Counted from the stretch's first letter, positions 25,358-34,102 are shown. The stretch is DNA of 64,000 bases from JAADHX01 sp964569385 (GCA_964569385.1 CAZMUM010000002.1:1-64000), one strand, 5' to 3'. The notes: generated by a model not told the origin, from the sequence alone. Made by a program: numbers and translations.

Positions 25358-26266
25358 TCAGGCGAAGTCATACAGCGTCTGGGGGTTGTCGACGAGGATC
25401 TGATTTCTGAGAACTTCGTCGGGCACGTAGGTGGCGAGCAGGTCGAGAAGTGTGCCTTCATCTGGCATGATTTTCATGTTTGGATGAGGCCAATCGGTGC
25501 CCCACAAGACTCGGTCTGGAGCGGTGGCAACGAGTGCTTGAGCAAATGGGACAACGTCGTCGAACGGTGCAACCTTGCCTTCGGTGAGGCGTTCGGCACA
25601 CGAGATCTTCACCCAACAACGTTCGTCGCGTTCCAAGAGCCGAAGTAGATGTTGGAACGGCTCCTGGTGTGGGCCCTCTTTGGCTGGAACCCTGGCCATG
25701 TGATCGATCACGTATGGAACTGGCATTGCGTCAAGTAGGTCGGTGTACTTCGGAAGGTCCTTGGCGTCGAAGTGCAGCACGATATGCCAACCAAGGGGAG
25801 CTACCCGACCGACCAGGCGCCAGAACACTTCGAGATCCGGAGCGCCACCAAGATGAGCAACAAAGTTGAAGCGAATCCCGCGCACGCGATTGTCGTGAAG
25901 ATAGGCGAGATCGTCGTCGGTGAAACTTTCGTCGATCATGGCCACGCCGGCGTACCGACCGTTTCCGCGGCGGATGGCGTCGATCATTGCCGCATTGTCG
26001 GTTCCATGGCAGCTGGCCTGCACGAACACTGCTCTGGACAATCCGAGCCGCTGCTGGAGAGCCTCGAAGTCGTCGACTCCAGAATCTGGCGGGGTGTAGG
26101 TGCGGCGCGGCGAGAACGGAAACTGCTGCGCGGGGCCGAACACGTGGCAGTGTGCATCGCACGCCAGAGGGGGCGGGGTGAAAGTGGCAGGCCGGGATGC
26201 TTTGGCGAGGGGTCCTGGCACGGTCGGAGTGACAGAATCGAGGTGTGGTGGGTTGGTGGTTGCCAT
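25358..26266 (-). CDS. ligI: 2-Pyrone-4,6-dicarboxylate lactonase
   Basis: 302 residues of the amidohydrolase fold: CDAHCHVFGPAQQFPFSPRRTYTPPD at the N-terminus (the HxH motif in the typical LigI setting) and LWGTDWPHPNM near residue 260 with the conserved aspartate. It opens 2-pyrone-4,6-dicarboxylate to 4-oxalomesaconate. ATG 26266 was chosen; a longer frame to 26344 would overlap the upstream tautomerase gene and gives an unlikely leader. Only 13 bp separate it from the tautomerase gene on the same strand. Confidence 0.92.
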   Translation of the reverse strand: MATTNPPHLDSVTPTVPGPLAKASRPATFTPPPLACDAHCHVFGPAQQFPFSPRRTYTPPDSGVDDFEALQQRLGLSRAVFVQASCHGTDNAAMIDAIRRGNGRYAGVAMIDESFTDDDLAYLHDNRVRGIRFNFVAHLGGAPDLEVFWRLVGRVAPLGWHIVLHFDAKDLPKYTDLLDAMPVPYVIDHMARVPAKEGPHQEPFQHLLRLLERDERCWVKISCAERLTEGKVAPFDDVVPFAQALVATAPDRVLWGTDWPHPNMKIMPDEGTLLDLLATYVPDEVLRNQILVDNPQTLYDFA

Positions 26267-26279
26267 AGGCGGGCTGTTC

Positions 26280-27389
26280 TCAGTAGCTCCGGGCAAACAC
26301 GATGCCATCCATGAGTTTTCGAGCCGTTCGAACAATGCCGGCACTTTCGACAGTGGTTGCTGTGTCGTCGGACCGAACCACGATCGACGCTTCGAATGTG
26401 CCCGTCGGGTGCTCGAGCATGACGGTTCCGCTGGCCGACGATGTCAAGACTTCGCTGGCTGGAGATCCTGGAAGCAGCGCGGCTGTGGCCACAGAAACTG
26501 CGCCAAGTACACCAATGGCGTCGTGGCAGCGGTGCGGGATGAACGTACGGGTGGAGATGTCGCCTCCAATTCGTGGCGGCGCGACCAACGTGAGCTTGGG
26601 CACGGTCGTGTCAGCCACATCGCCAAGGTTCATTAGCTGCCCAGCTTGGAGCCTGATGTTCTCGAGCGTGGTTCGCAGGGTGCGGTTGGCCTCAAGAGCG
26701 GCACACGACTCGTAGCCGGTAGTGCCAACAGCGTCGGCCCGTAGAACCACGACGGGCATGCCGTTGTCGACCAGGGTGCAGTCGACACCGGCGACCGAAT
26801 CGCGAGCGTTGCCTGTGGGCAGTAGTGACCCGGTCGAACTGCCGGCGATGTCGTCGAATGTCAGCCGAACCGCTGAGGCCAGGCCTGGTACCCCTGAAAT
26901 CGCGGTTCCACCTTCGTAAACCGGCATGCCGCTGGCCGTTGTGAAGGTTGCAGTGGCTGTGGAGGCGGTGTTCTGCATATAGATCGTGAACGCGACGTTG
27001 TCGATGTCTGGCGCAACTTCAACTAGCCCACGTTCGACAGCAAACGGGCCGACACCCGCCAACAGGTTTCCGCAGTTCTGCCGATCGCTAACAACGTTCT
27101 CTTCCACCCCAAGCTGCAAGAACAGGTAGTCGATGTCGGCCCCGTTGGTACCCGTGCCGACTATCGCAACCTTGGAAGTTAGCGGATGTGCTCCGCCCAT
27201 TCCATCGATCTGACGGGCATCACCAGAGCCCATTATTCGCAGAAGCAAGTTGTCTCGTTCGCGTGGATCGGCCGGTAGGTCGTCGCGGAGGAAGTAAGCC
27301 CCCTTCGAGGAGCCTCCTCGCATGATCATGCATCGAACGCCCGTGGTCACCCGGTGAGTCTCGCAAATGTCGACGTCGTTGTCGACCAT
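26280..27389 (-). CDS. ligU: 4-Oxalomesaconate tautomerase (PrpF family)
   Basis: 369 residues. The PrpF family N-terminus is clear (GVRCMIMRGGSSKGAYFL), followed by IMGSGDARQIDGMGGAHPLTSKVAIV. In Sphingobium LigU and Pseudomonas GalD this family isomerises 4-oxalomesaconate between its tautomers before hydration by LigJ. It is immediately upstream of ligI on the same strand. The start is at ATG 27389; a GTG fourteen codons in would also fit the family start. Other PrpF members act on methylaconitate, but the surrounding genes favour oxalomesaconate. Confidence 0.87.
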   Translation of the reverse strand: MVDNDVDICETHRVTTGVRCMIMRGGSSKGAYFLRDDLPADPRERDNLLLRIMGSGDARQIDGMGGAHPLTSKVAIVGTGTNGADIDYLFLQLGVEENVVSDRQNCGNLLAGVGPFAVERGLVEVAPDIDNVAFTIYMQNTASTATATFTTASGMPVYEGGTAISGVPGLASAVRLTFDDIAGSSTGSLLPTGNARDSVAGVDCTLVDNGMPVVVLRADAVGTTGYESCAALEANRTLRTTLENIRLQAGQLMNLGDVADTTVPKLTLVAPPRIGGDISTRTFIPHRCHDAIGVLGAVSVATAALLPGSPASEVLTSSASGTVMLEHPTGTFEASIVVRSDDTATTVESAGIVRTARKLMDGIVFARSY

Positions 27390-27506
27390 CGCATCGTGGT
27401 AACCAGCAGACCACTCCTAATGGGGAACGGCTGCGGGCGACCATTTCCCGGTGACGGTAGGAGGGGTCTGTGATCGAGATTGGCAGCGGGCCCTAAGATT
27501 CGAGTT

Positions 27507-27522
27507 CAGGGTGCACACCCTG
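27507..27522. promoter_or_regulatory. Perfect inverted repeat beside the iron box
   Basis: CAGGGTG and CACCCTG are exact inverted arms around CA. The site ends 5 bp before the IdeR-like box, in the divergent region between ligU and the iron transporter. It could be a second operator or part of a compound site. Confidence 0.35.
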
Positions 27523-27527
27523 TGATG

Positions 27528-27546
27528 TTAGGTAAGCCTTACAAAA
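27528..27546 (+). promoter_or_regulatory. IdeR/DtxR-like iron box
   Basis: TTAGGTAAGCCTTACAAAA matches the actinobacterial IdeR/DtxR consensus (TTAGGTTAGSCTAACCTAA) at about 15 of 19 positions, counted by eye. It ends 28 bp before the likely ATG of the iron-binding lipoprotein, where bound repressor would block transcription under iron sufficiency. Confidence 0.65.
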
Positions 27547-27574
27547 CTTGAAAGTCATGGCTATGCTTGTACCT

Positions 27575-28642
27575 ATGACTCAACGCGCGCTGGCGCTCTC
27601 ATTGGTATTGGCCCTGATCGTTGGGGCCTGTGCGGGCAATGCCGATCATGCACTTGATGGAACTGCTGGTGAGATCTTTGGAGGTCCGTGCGTCGGCGAA
27701 TCCGACCGGAGCGTCACGATCTACTCCGGGCGAACCGAGAACCTCATCGAACCAGTGCTCGACGCTTTCGTTTGCGAGACCGGAATATCGGTGCAGGTCC
27801 GTTGGGGGTCATCCACCGATCTTGCCCTCACGCTCGTCGAGGAGGGCGACCGCACGCCCGCCGACGTGTTCTTGTCTCGGTCGCCAGGCCCGGTGGGGTT
27901 GCTCGACGCCCGTGGCCTTCTGGCCGAGATCGACCAGGCTGTGCTCGACCTGGTAGCGCCCGAGAATCGGTCGAATGGCGGTAGCTGGGTCGGCTTCTCG
28001 GGTCGCCAACGAGTGCTGGTCTACAACGTCGACGACGTGGCTCCTGACGATCTTCCCGCGTCAATCTTCGATCTGACCGACCCGCGCTATCGGGGTCAGG
28101 TTGCCATTCCGGCTACCAATGGTTCGTTTGTGGACTGGTTCACCGTGTTCAGGGACCAGTTCGGTTCCGATGTCGCCACCCAATGGCTCAACGACATGGT
28201 CGCCAACGATGCGCAGGTCTATTCGAACAATCGGTCGATTGTCGAGGCCGCCGGTCGAGGCGAGATTCAGATGGGGCTGGTCAATCACTACTACAACTTC
28301 CAAGAGGTGATTGCGGTCGGAGACTCCCACCGGGCGCTTAACCACGGCTTCACTGATGGCGATATTGGGTCGGTGCTCATAATTACGGCCGCAACGGTCA
28401 CGGCCTCGAGCGACAACATTGAGGAGGCCGAAGAACTGATCTCCTATTTGTTGTCCGCGCCCGTTCAGACCTATTTTACTCAAGAGACGTTTGAGTATCC
28501 GCTAGCTGGAGGCGTTGAGCCCGCCGACGTGCTTCCGCCCCTGGGTGCTCTCAAAGTCGGCAGTATCGACTTCGACGGACTTGGCGGCGGATTCGAAGAA
28601 ACCATTGCAATCATTGAGGCAAGTGGCATCCTCAGCCAGTGA
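27575..28642 (+). CDS. Iron(III) ABC transporter substrate-binding lipoprotein (FbpA/AfuA-like)
   Basis: 355 residues. A lipoprotein signal runs to C19 (LIVGAC). The mature part has the Fe3+-binding protein fold: VTIYSGRTENLIEPVLDAF, DVFLSRSPGPVGLLDARGLL, and the segment NRSIVEAAGRGEIQMGLVNHYYNF, whose tyrosine pair usually binds iron. It captures ferric iron outside the membrane for the permease encoded next, overlapping by GTGA. Upstream in-frame ATGs (27557, 27563) and a TTG (27548) are possible starts, but 27575 gives the best lipoprotein signal. Control by the IdeR-like box just upstream is likely. Confidence 0.88.
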   Translation: MTQRALALSLVLALIVGACAGNADHALDGTAGEIFGGPCVGESDRSVTIYSGRTENLIEPVLDAFVCETGISVQVRWGSSTDLALTLVEEGDRTPADVFLSRSPGPVGLLDARGLLAEIDQAVLDLVAPENRSNGGSWVGFSGRQRVLVYNVDDVAPDDLPASIFDLTDPRYRGQVAIPATNGSFVDWFTVFRDQFGSDVATQWLNDMVANDAQVYSNNRSIVEAAGRGEIQMGLVNHYYNFQEVIAVGDSHRALNHGFTDGDIGSVLIITAATVTASSDNIEEAEELISYLLSAPVQTYFTQETFEYPLAGGVEPADVLPPLGALKVGSIDFDGLGGGFEETIAIIEASGILSQ

Positions 28643-30246
28643 CTCTCGGCGAGGTTAGGCGGCCATCCGCGCCCTGGTCGTTGCTGGTTCTGGGCGCAGC
28701 ATTGGCGGTGGCGTTCGCCTTCCCAGCTAGCTACTTGATATGGCGGAACTTCACCGAAGGCGCTGATCCGGCAGGTCTGCTGATCACCGATCGGACTCTC
28801 CAGCCGCTGTGGCGGACGGTGCGTTTGGCGGTTTTGGTGTCGTGTAGTTCAGCGTTCCTTGGTACGGCGCTGGCATGGCTTACCACTCGCACCGACCTAC
28901 CGTTCAGGCGTGTCTGGCGCGTAGTGCTCGCGGTACCGCTCGTCTTTCCGACGTTCATTGGTGCCGCGGCTCTGATCCGTACCCTGAACCCGGGTGGGTT
29001 AGCCAACGACATGTTCGCTTTGGTTGGCTTCAACCGCACGTTGGAGATTCGTGGCTTGCTTGGTGCTTGGTTCGTGCTGACTCTGTTCACCTATCCATAT
29101 GTGTTCCTGCCCGTTGCTGCACGACTGCGTCAGGTGCCCGCCGCGCTCGAAGAGAGCGCCAGGGTTCTTGGCGACGGATCGTGGAGCGTGTTCCGACGTG
29201 TCGTTGCTCCGCAAATTGCCGCGACTATCGGAGCAGGTGCGCTGCTGGTGTTTCTGTACACGATCAGCGATTTCGGTGCCGTCCAAGTAATGCGCTACGA
29301 CACACTCACCCGAGCGATCTTCACCAATCGCCTGGCGAACCAGCCCGTCGCGTTGGCATTGAGCCTAATTCTGTTGATCCTTGCGGCCCTAGTGGTCGTG
29401 TTCGAACGGCAAGTCTCGAAGCGACTACCAAAGGTCGATATCTCGCGTTCTGCTCGACTGGTCGACTATCAACTTGGCCGCTGGCGATGGCCGGCTCTTG
29501 GCTTTGCAGGCGTAGTGGCGATGGCGGCGGTCGGCGCTCCAATGACCGCGTTGTCGGATTGGGCCGCTGATGGGCTCCTCAGAGAGCGACGTGGTGGCCG
29601 ACCACTAACCATCGACTTAGATAAAGTCACCGATGCCTCGTGGAACACGGTGCAAGTCAGTGTCCTGGCCGCGATCGTGGCCGTGGCGGCGATTCTTCCG
29701 ATCGCATTCCTGGTCGGGCGATACGGCTCCCGACTGGGCGCTGTTGCTCATTCGATTGTCCTTGCCACATTCGCATTGCCCGGACTGCTGATAGCGCTGT
29801 CGCTGAGGTTCTGGACAGTGAGATCAGGCGTCGCCGGCGATCTACTGAGTGACACCCTTGCCCTACTGGTATTCGCGTATGTGGTCAGGTTCGCATCCCT
29901 CGCGATGGGGATCACGCTCGAAGCGGTTAGATCGATCCCTGGAGACGTTCATGATGCGGCTCGCACGCTCGGCGCAAACAGTCGACGCCGGTTCGTCAAC
30001 ATCGACCTGCCATTGATGAGGCCTGGGCTATTGGCCGCGGCCGGGCTTGTTCTGCTCTCGACCATGAAAGAACTGCCAATCAGCCTGCTGATCTCGCCGC
30101 TCGGTTTCTCGACGCTCGCTACTCGAATATTCGGTTCGTTCGAAGATGCGTTTATAGCCGAAGCCGGCATCATGGCCGTCATTCTTGTCGTCTTGTCGGC
30201 GGTGCTCACTTGGTTCCTGGTCCTGCGTCGAGCCGACCACCTGTGA
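28639..30246 (+). CDS. Iron(III) ABC transporter permease, two fused domains (FbpB-like)
   Basis: 535 residues with about twelve membrane segments. Two EAA loops for contact with the ATPase are visible: EESARVLGDGSWSVFRRVVAPQI near residue 175 and HDAARTLGANSRRRFVNIDLPLM near 440. The doubled permease is typical of Fbp/Sfu-type ferric iron importers. It begins at a GTG overlapping the lipoprotein stop. No ATP-binding subunit follows, so the ATPase must be encoded elsewhere or shared. Confidence 0.9.
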   Translation: MTLGEVRRPSAPWSLLVLGAALAVAFAFPASYLIWRNFTEGADPAGLLITDRTLQPLWRTVRLAVLVSCSSAFLGTALAWLTTRTDLPFRRVWRVVLAVPLVFPTFIGAAALIRTLNPGGLANDMFALVGFNRTLEIRGLLGAWFVLTLFTYPYVFLPVAARLRQVPAALEESARVLGDGSWSVFRRVVAPQIAATIGAGALLVFLYTISDFGAVQVMRYDTLTRAIFTNRLANQPVALALSLILLILAALVVVFERQVSKRLPKVDISRSARLVDYQLGRWRWPALGFAGVVAMAAVGAPMTALSDWAADGLLRERRGGRPLTIDLDKVTDASWNTVQVSVLAAIVAVAAILPIAFLVGRYGSRLGAVAHSIVLATFALPGLLIALSLRFWTVRSGVAGDLLSDTLALLVFAYVVRFASLAMGITLEAVRSIPGDVHDAARTLGANSRRRFVNIDLPLMRPGLLAAAGLVLLSTMKELPISLLISPLGFSTLATRIFGSFEDAFIAEAGIMAVILVVLSAVLTWFLVLRRADHL

Positions 30247-30299
30247 TGGGAAGGGCTCGCCAATAGCGACCCCGTTCGTGGGAAGGGCTCGCCAATAGC
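30247..30299. repeat. Two direct copies of a 21-bp sequence after the iron permease
   Basis: The 21 bases at 30247-30267 and 30279-30299 are identical, spaced 32 bp start to start. They begin one base after the permease stop. A hairpin-like sequence follows at 30322-30339 (CCGGCGAA, CA, TTTGCCGG, one mismatch), and a similar sequence occurs at 27436-27453 on the other side of the iron transporter. Function unknown. Confidence 0.45.
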
Positions 30300-30402
30300 T
30301 AACCCGTCACCGGGAAACGTCCGCCGGCGAACATTTGCCGGTGCCAGGAGTGGTCTAGAAAGGGTTGGGGCTCGGCGGTAGCGCCCGAGGCAATCCAACG
30401 TC

Positions 30403-31149
30403 CTAGTCGGGTGGCGGGTTCGGCATCGAGAGGTATTCGGCCCTGGGGATTCGAACCAGTCCGACGATGCCAAGAGCAGCGCGGTCCTGAGCGCTCAGGT
30501 TCGAGATCGCAGCCGACACGGCTTCGTAGATCGCGGCGGCGCGAGCTGAGGCCGACGTTATGTACGGCAACCCGGGAGTTGGAGTGGTCCATTCGAGGAT
30601 TCGAAGACGGTGGGCGGAGCTGCTGTATCTCGTGATCAGCCGCATCGACACTGCGTCGATTGCAGCTATGTCGGCTGCGCCGGCGGCGACGGCGGTGGCT
30701 GACTCGAGGTGACCACCAGTGCACGTTCGGTTCGAGAACCAGAATCCGAGCGGTTCGGTATGAAAGTACGGCGCCGAGTAACCAGATTGTGAGTCGGCCT
30801 GGTTGTAGGCGAACATGGCGTGCTCGAAGTCGGCAGCCGTACTCCTGGTGTCATCGTGTCTCACCACCAGCGCGCTTCGGTAGTAGCCGGGCGGGCAACC
30901 GTCGACCGCGAAGTCTGGAGTTCCGACTAACTGAACCACGTTGTGCAGCCCTAGCCGGTACGGCATTCCGCACGTCTGGCTCAGGACAAGGGTTGGGTCA
31001 TTCCACACATCGACTTCGTTGGTGGTCTCGTCGAGTTGTTCGGGACTATCGATTCCTGCCGCCGCCAGGCCGACGCTGATCGAAGTCCAGTAGCGGGCGT
31101 GCGCGTCGCGCAATTGCGGCCGCCGGTACATCGACAGGCTGGCGATCAT
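30403..31149 (-). CDS. PhnD-like phosphate/phosphonate-type solute-binding protein without signal peptide
   Basis: 248 residues resembling the PhnD family of periplasmic-binding-like proteins: MYRRPQLRDAHARYW, LSQTCGMPYRLGL, YYRSALVVRHDD, MFAYNQADSQSGYSAP and AAIDAVSMRLI. No signal peptide or lipobox is seen and no permease or ATPase lies nearby, so it may be cytoplasmic or a stand-alone ligand sensor. ATG 31149 was chosen over a TTG at 31158. It follows a TPR gene by 13 bp on the same strand, suggesting a two-gene operon. Confidence 0.7.
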   Translation of the reverse strand: MIASLSMYRRPQLRDAHARYWTSISVGLAAAGIDSPEQLDETTNEVDVWNDPTLVLSQTCGMPYRLGLHNVVQLVGTPDFAVDGCPPGYYRSALVVRHDDTRSTAADFEHAMFAYNQADSQSGYSAPYFHTEPLGFWFSNRTCTGGHLESATAVAAGAADIAAIDAVSMRLITRYSSSAHRLRILEWTTPTPGLPYITSASARAAAIYEAVSAAISNLSAQDRAALGIVGLVRIPRAEYLSMPNPPPD

Positions 31150-31162
31150 GACAGACAAGCCC

Positions 31163-32851
31163 TCACGAGTCGGAGAGACACGACGGTTGAGTCACTTCGG
31201 TTCGACACATACAAGATGATGTCACCTCGATGTCGGTTTGAGCCATGGCTGCCACAAGCTGCTGTTCGAGTCCGACCCGTTCGGCGGACTCTTCCCGCCT
31301 CTCTAGGCATTCGACAATACCGTGCAAACTCCAGACATTGCCAGGGTGCTGCGCGCAGCGTTGCACGGTGTCGTCAAGACCAAGATCGGCTCGGTAGGTA
31401 GCCTCAGCCTCGTCGTAGTGACCCTGTTCCATAAGCAGTGCGGATAACGCATGCCGAGGCGGATGCATCCACGCCCAAGGCTCGGTGTACTCAAGGTTGT
31501 CGTCGCGAGTGACACTCTGGCGTAGCAAGTCGAAAGCTTCGCGATATCGGCCCTCGTGATAGGCCAACTCGCCGTCAAGCATCTTCTCGGCGATGCCCAG
31601 AATCGCCAAAGCGTTGTTGTTGAAAAACCGTCGAGTTGGCGGAATCCGAGTGCATGCTTCGCCGAAGGCTCTTCGGTGGGCGTGCGCTTCGTCGAAATTG
31701 CTAAGAGCTGCGTGAGCAACACCTTTGGCGTATAGGTGCATGGCCACCGATACGCAATACAACTCTGGATCTGGAGGCATGGGCGTGTCGATGATGTCTT
31801 GCCAGCGTCCAAACCGCACAAGCGCGTGCATCTTCATCGAGTAGTAACCCTCAAGTGTGGTGGCCAGCTCGGGTGACCCCTCTGCGCTTAGTACGTCTGG
31901 AGTAAGGGTCTCGCAGATCTGGTTCGCGGCCACCAGGGCCTCGTCGAACCGGCCGAGAAACATGCAGGTGTACATCATCAGGTGCAGGTCATGACACCTT
32001 GCGGACGTATAGAAGTTGAACGGCCCCGCGTAGGCGAGGTACATCTCGTCGGCTTCGATGGCTAGCACGCTTGCGGCTCTGGCTTTTTCGTACTCGCCAC
32101 AGAGCACGTAGATATGGCCGGGCATGTGCCGGAGGTGGCCGCAGTCGGCGGCTAGGTCACCGAGACGATCCGCAGACCCCATTGCTCGCTCGGGTTCGCC
32201 CGACATCTCGAGCAGATGAATGTGCAGGTGAAGGATCGCCGCGTGTTGAGGCTCGCCTTGAGCGTCTGCCCGCGTTATTGACTCCTCGCATATAGCGAGC
32301 GCTCGAAGGGTGTCGGCACCTTCGGCGGGCAAACCGGTTGCGACGTCCCACAACTTCCATGGCGTACGCGTCATGAGGGCCTCTATGTAGAGGGCTACGA
32401 CATCGTGGTCGGTCGGGAAGTTTGCATGAACCGATGCCATAGCGTCGGCGTATGCGTCGTCCCATTGGTCGTATTCGGTTTGGTCGACTGGATGCGGCTT
32501 CTGGAAGCGTGCGCCTAGAGCACCAACCAGTTGAGCCTCGAGGTCGGAGATATGGTCGAGTTGAGCGAGTGCGGCGCCGACGTGGGTGTGGCACAGCTTG
32601 GTGCATTCAGCGGCTTCTTTGGGGCTGAAGTCACGCCACGGGAAGTTGTAAAACGGGCCGGACGCGAACGCCACACCCCAGTGCGCCATGGCGCAGTCAG
32701 GGTCGAAATCGAGTGCTCGCTTGAAACACCGAGCACCCTCCTCATGGTTGAACCCAAAACACCAGTTGAGTCCGAGATCGAACCACTTCTGAGCCTCGTC
32801 GGACCGGGTCGAAATCTGCATGGTGTGACTGCCGAGATCGAATCGGTCCAT
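31163..32851 (-). CDS. Tetratricopeptide-repeat protein of unknown role
   Basis: 562 residues. TPR-like helical pairs recur throughout: AQKWFDLGLNWCFGFNHEEGARCFKRALDFDPDCAMAHWG at residues 19-60 in pieces, RLGDLAADCGHLRHMPGHIYVLCGEYEKA in the middle and LLMEQGHYDEAEATYRADLGLD near the end. The histidine-rich stretch HLHIHLLEMSG and the MPGHI motif are characteristic of this widespread family, whose function is not known. ATG 32851 was chosen because TTGAGG lies at good spacing; upstream in-frame sequence is low-quality. It precedes the PhnD-like gene and is divergent from the nucleoside hydrolase. Confidence 0.75.
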   Translation of the reverse strand: MDRFDLGSHTMQISTRSDEAQKWFDLGLNWCFGFNHEEGARCFKRALDFDPDCAMAHWGVAFASGPFYNFPWRDFSPKEAAECTKLCHTHVGAALAQLDHISDLEAQLVGALGARFQKPHPVDQTEYDQWDDAYADAMASVHANFPTDHDVVALYIEALMTRTPWKLWDVATGLPAEGADTLRALAICEESITRADAQGEPQHAAILHLHIHLLEMSGEPERAMGSADRLGDLAADCGHLRHMPGHIYVLCGEYEKARAASVLAIEADEMYLAYAGPFNFYTSARCHDLHLMMYTCMFLGRFDEALVAANQICETLTPDVLSAEGSPELATTLEGYYSMKMHALVRFGRWQDIIDTPMPPDPELYCVSVAMHLYAKGVAHAALSNFDEAHAHRRAFGEACTRIPPTRRFFNNNALAILGIAEKMLDGELAYHEGRYREAFDLLRQSVTRDDNLEYTEPWAWMHPPRHALSALLMEQGHYDEAEATYRADLGLDDTVQRCAQHPGNVWSLHGIVECLERREESAERVGLEQQLVAAMAQTDIEVTSSCMCRTEVTQPSCLSDS

Positions 32852-33017
32852 TTGCTTTGACCTCAAGATGTGTATGACTAGGCGGTGGACAGACCCTACT
32901 GTTGAGGGGCTCGCAGGGGCGACAGTTACCACGACGGATCGGCATCGACACAGCCAGCGAAGCCCTAGAGCCGCTCGTTCGTGCTCCCGATCGCGCCTCG
33001 ACGCTAGCCTGAATCGA

Positions 33018-33965
33018 GTGCCCGAACTCAACGACCGCCCTCGTGTGATTCTCGACTGCGATCCCGGACTGGACGACGCTATAGCACTCGCACTCGCGGT
33101 CAGACACACCGATCTCGTCGGCATCTCGACGGTTGGCGGCAACGTCGGATTGGACCGAACGACAGCCAACGCGCTTGCCTTGTGCGACATCCTCGGGGTC
33201 GCAGATATCCAGGTCCATGCCGGGCACGACATCCCCTTCAGCGGCTCACTCGGACACCGGGCAACGGAGTACCACGGACCAAACGGAACGGGATCCGTGC
33301 GACTCCCCGAACCAACACGACCAGCAACTTCGCGAGATGCCGTCGACTGGATTATCGAAACCACCCGGGCCGAGGAAGGTCTCACCCTGATAGCGACCGG
33401 GCCGTTGACCAACGTCGCTCACGCCTTCAGCGATGCGCCCGACATCGTCACGAGGGTCCATCAGGTTTCGTGGATGGGAGGCAGCAGCGCCGCAGGAAAC
33501 ACGACCGCCGCTGCTGAGTTCAACTGTTGGGTCGACCCCGAAGCGGCAGACATCGTGTTCCGAGCAGGCCTGAAGAACCTCACGATGCTCGGCTTGAACG
33601 TCACCCACACTGTCCTGCTTGATCGTCCATGGATCGATCAATTGCGGACCGACATCTCAGCCGGCGATCTGACGGTTTTCGCAGACCTCCTCGACTACTA
33701 CGAGAGCCGCCAGCGCTCGATGACAACGCTGGCCGGCGCCGCTGTGCACGACGCTCTTGCCGTCATCAATGTGACCCACCCTGGACTACTCGCTGGTGTC
33801 GAGCGACCAGTCGAAGTGGTCCTGTCGGCGGGAGCGGCGCGAGGCATGACGCTCGTCGATCAGCGACCTAAACGCGATCCCGACCCGCCGACGGCCCGGG
33901 TGATCGAGTGGGCAGACGGCGATCGGATCCGGCAGTTGATCTACGACGCTTTCGTCAGTCCCTGA
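33018..33965 (+). CDS. Inosine/uridine-preferring nucleoside hydrolase
   Basis: 315 residues. The calcium-binding signature ILDCDPGLDDAIAL starts at residue 11, nearly identical to that of Crithidia nucleoside hydrolase. GPLTNVAHA, WMGGSS, EFNCWVDPEAA and the C-terminal VHDALAV (the HD pair) complete the active site. It cleaves the N-glycosidic bond of ribonucleosides to base and ribose. GTG 33018 is chosen; an in-frame ATG at 32868 adds an arginine-rich leader unlike the family. It lies just before the BMP-type nucleoside importer, so import followed by hydrolysis is likely. Confidence 0.9.
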   Translation: MPELNDRPRVILDCDPGLDDAIALALAVRHTDLVGISTVGGNVGLDRTTANALALCDILGVADIQVHAGHDIPFSGSLGHRATEYHGPNGTGSVRLPEPTRPATSRDAVDWIIETTRAEEGLTLIATGPLTNVAHAFSDAPDIVTRVHQVSWMGGSSAAGNTTAAAEFNCWVDPEAADIVFRAGLKNLTMLGLNVTHTVLLDRPWIDQLRTDISAGDLTVFADLLDYYESRQRSMTTLAGAAVHDALAVINVTHPGLLAGVERPVEVVLSAGAARGMTLVDQRPKRDPDPPTARVIEWADGDRIRQLIYDAFVSP

Positions 33966-34102
33966 ACTAGCGCAGCGCGCTTCAAGGGCCACTCGTGATC
34001 GGCGATTCTGGAGGCCGGCGAGGGGCGGCACCCAACCTGAGTGCTCGTGGCAAGATCGTGGCCTGGTCGCGTCCCGGTTCGTTGGTTAGGGACTTCTGCA
34101 GG

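Noticed and set aside
28875..29570. 231-codon frame within the iron permease gene
   Set aside because: It lies in a shifted frame, has no membrane pattern or domain and is fully covered by a permease with two EAA loops.
30430..30455. tRNA T-loop-like GGATTCGAACC (minus strand GGTTCGAATCC), possible tRNA or attachment site
   Set aside because: No anticodon or acceptor arm can be built around it, and it lies inside the PhnD-like coding frame. It is probably chance.
32868..33017. N-terminal extension of the nucleoside hydrolase
   Set aside because: The extension is arginine-rich and unlike the family, whose conserved start is matched exactly from the GTG at 33018.
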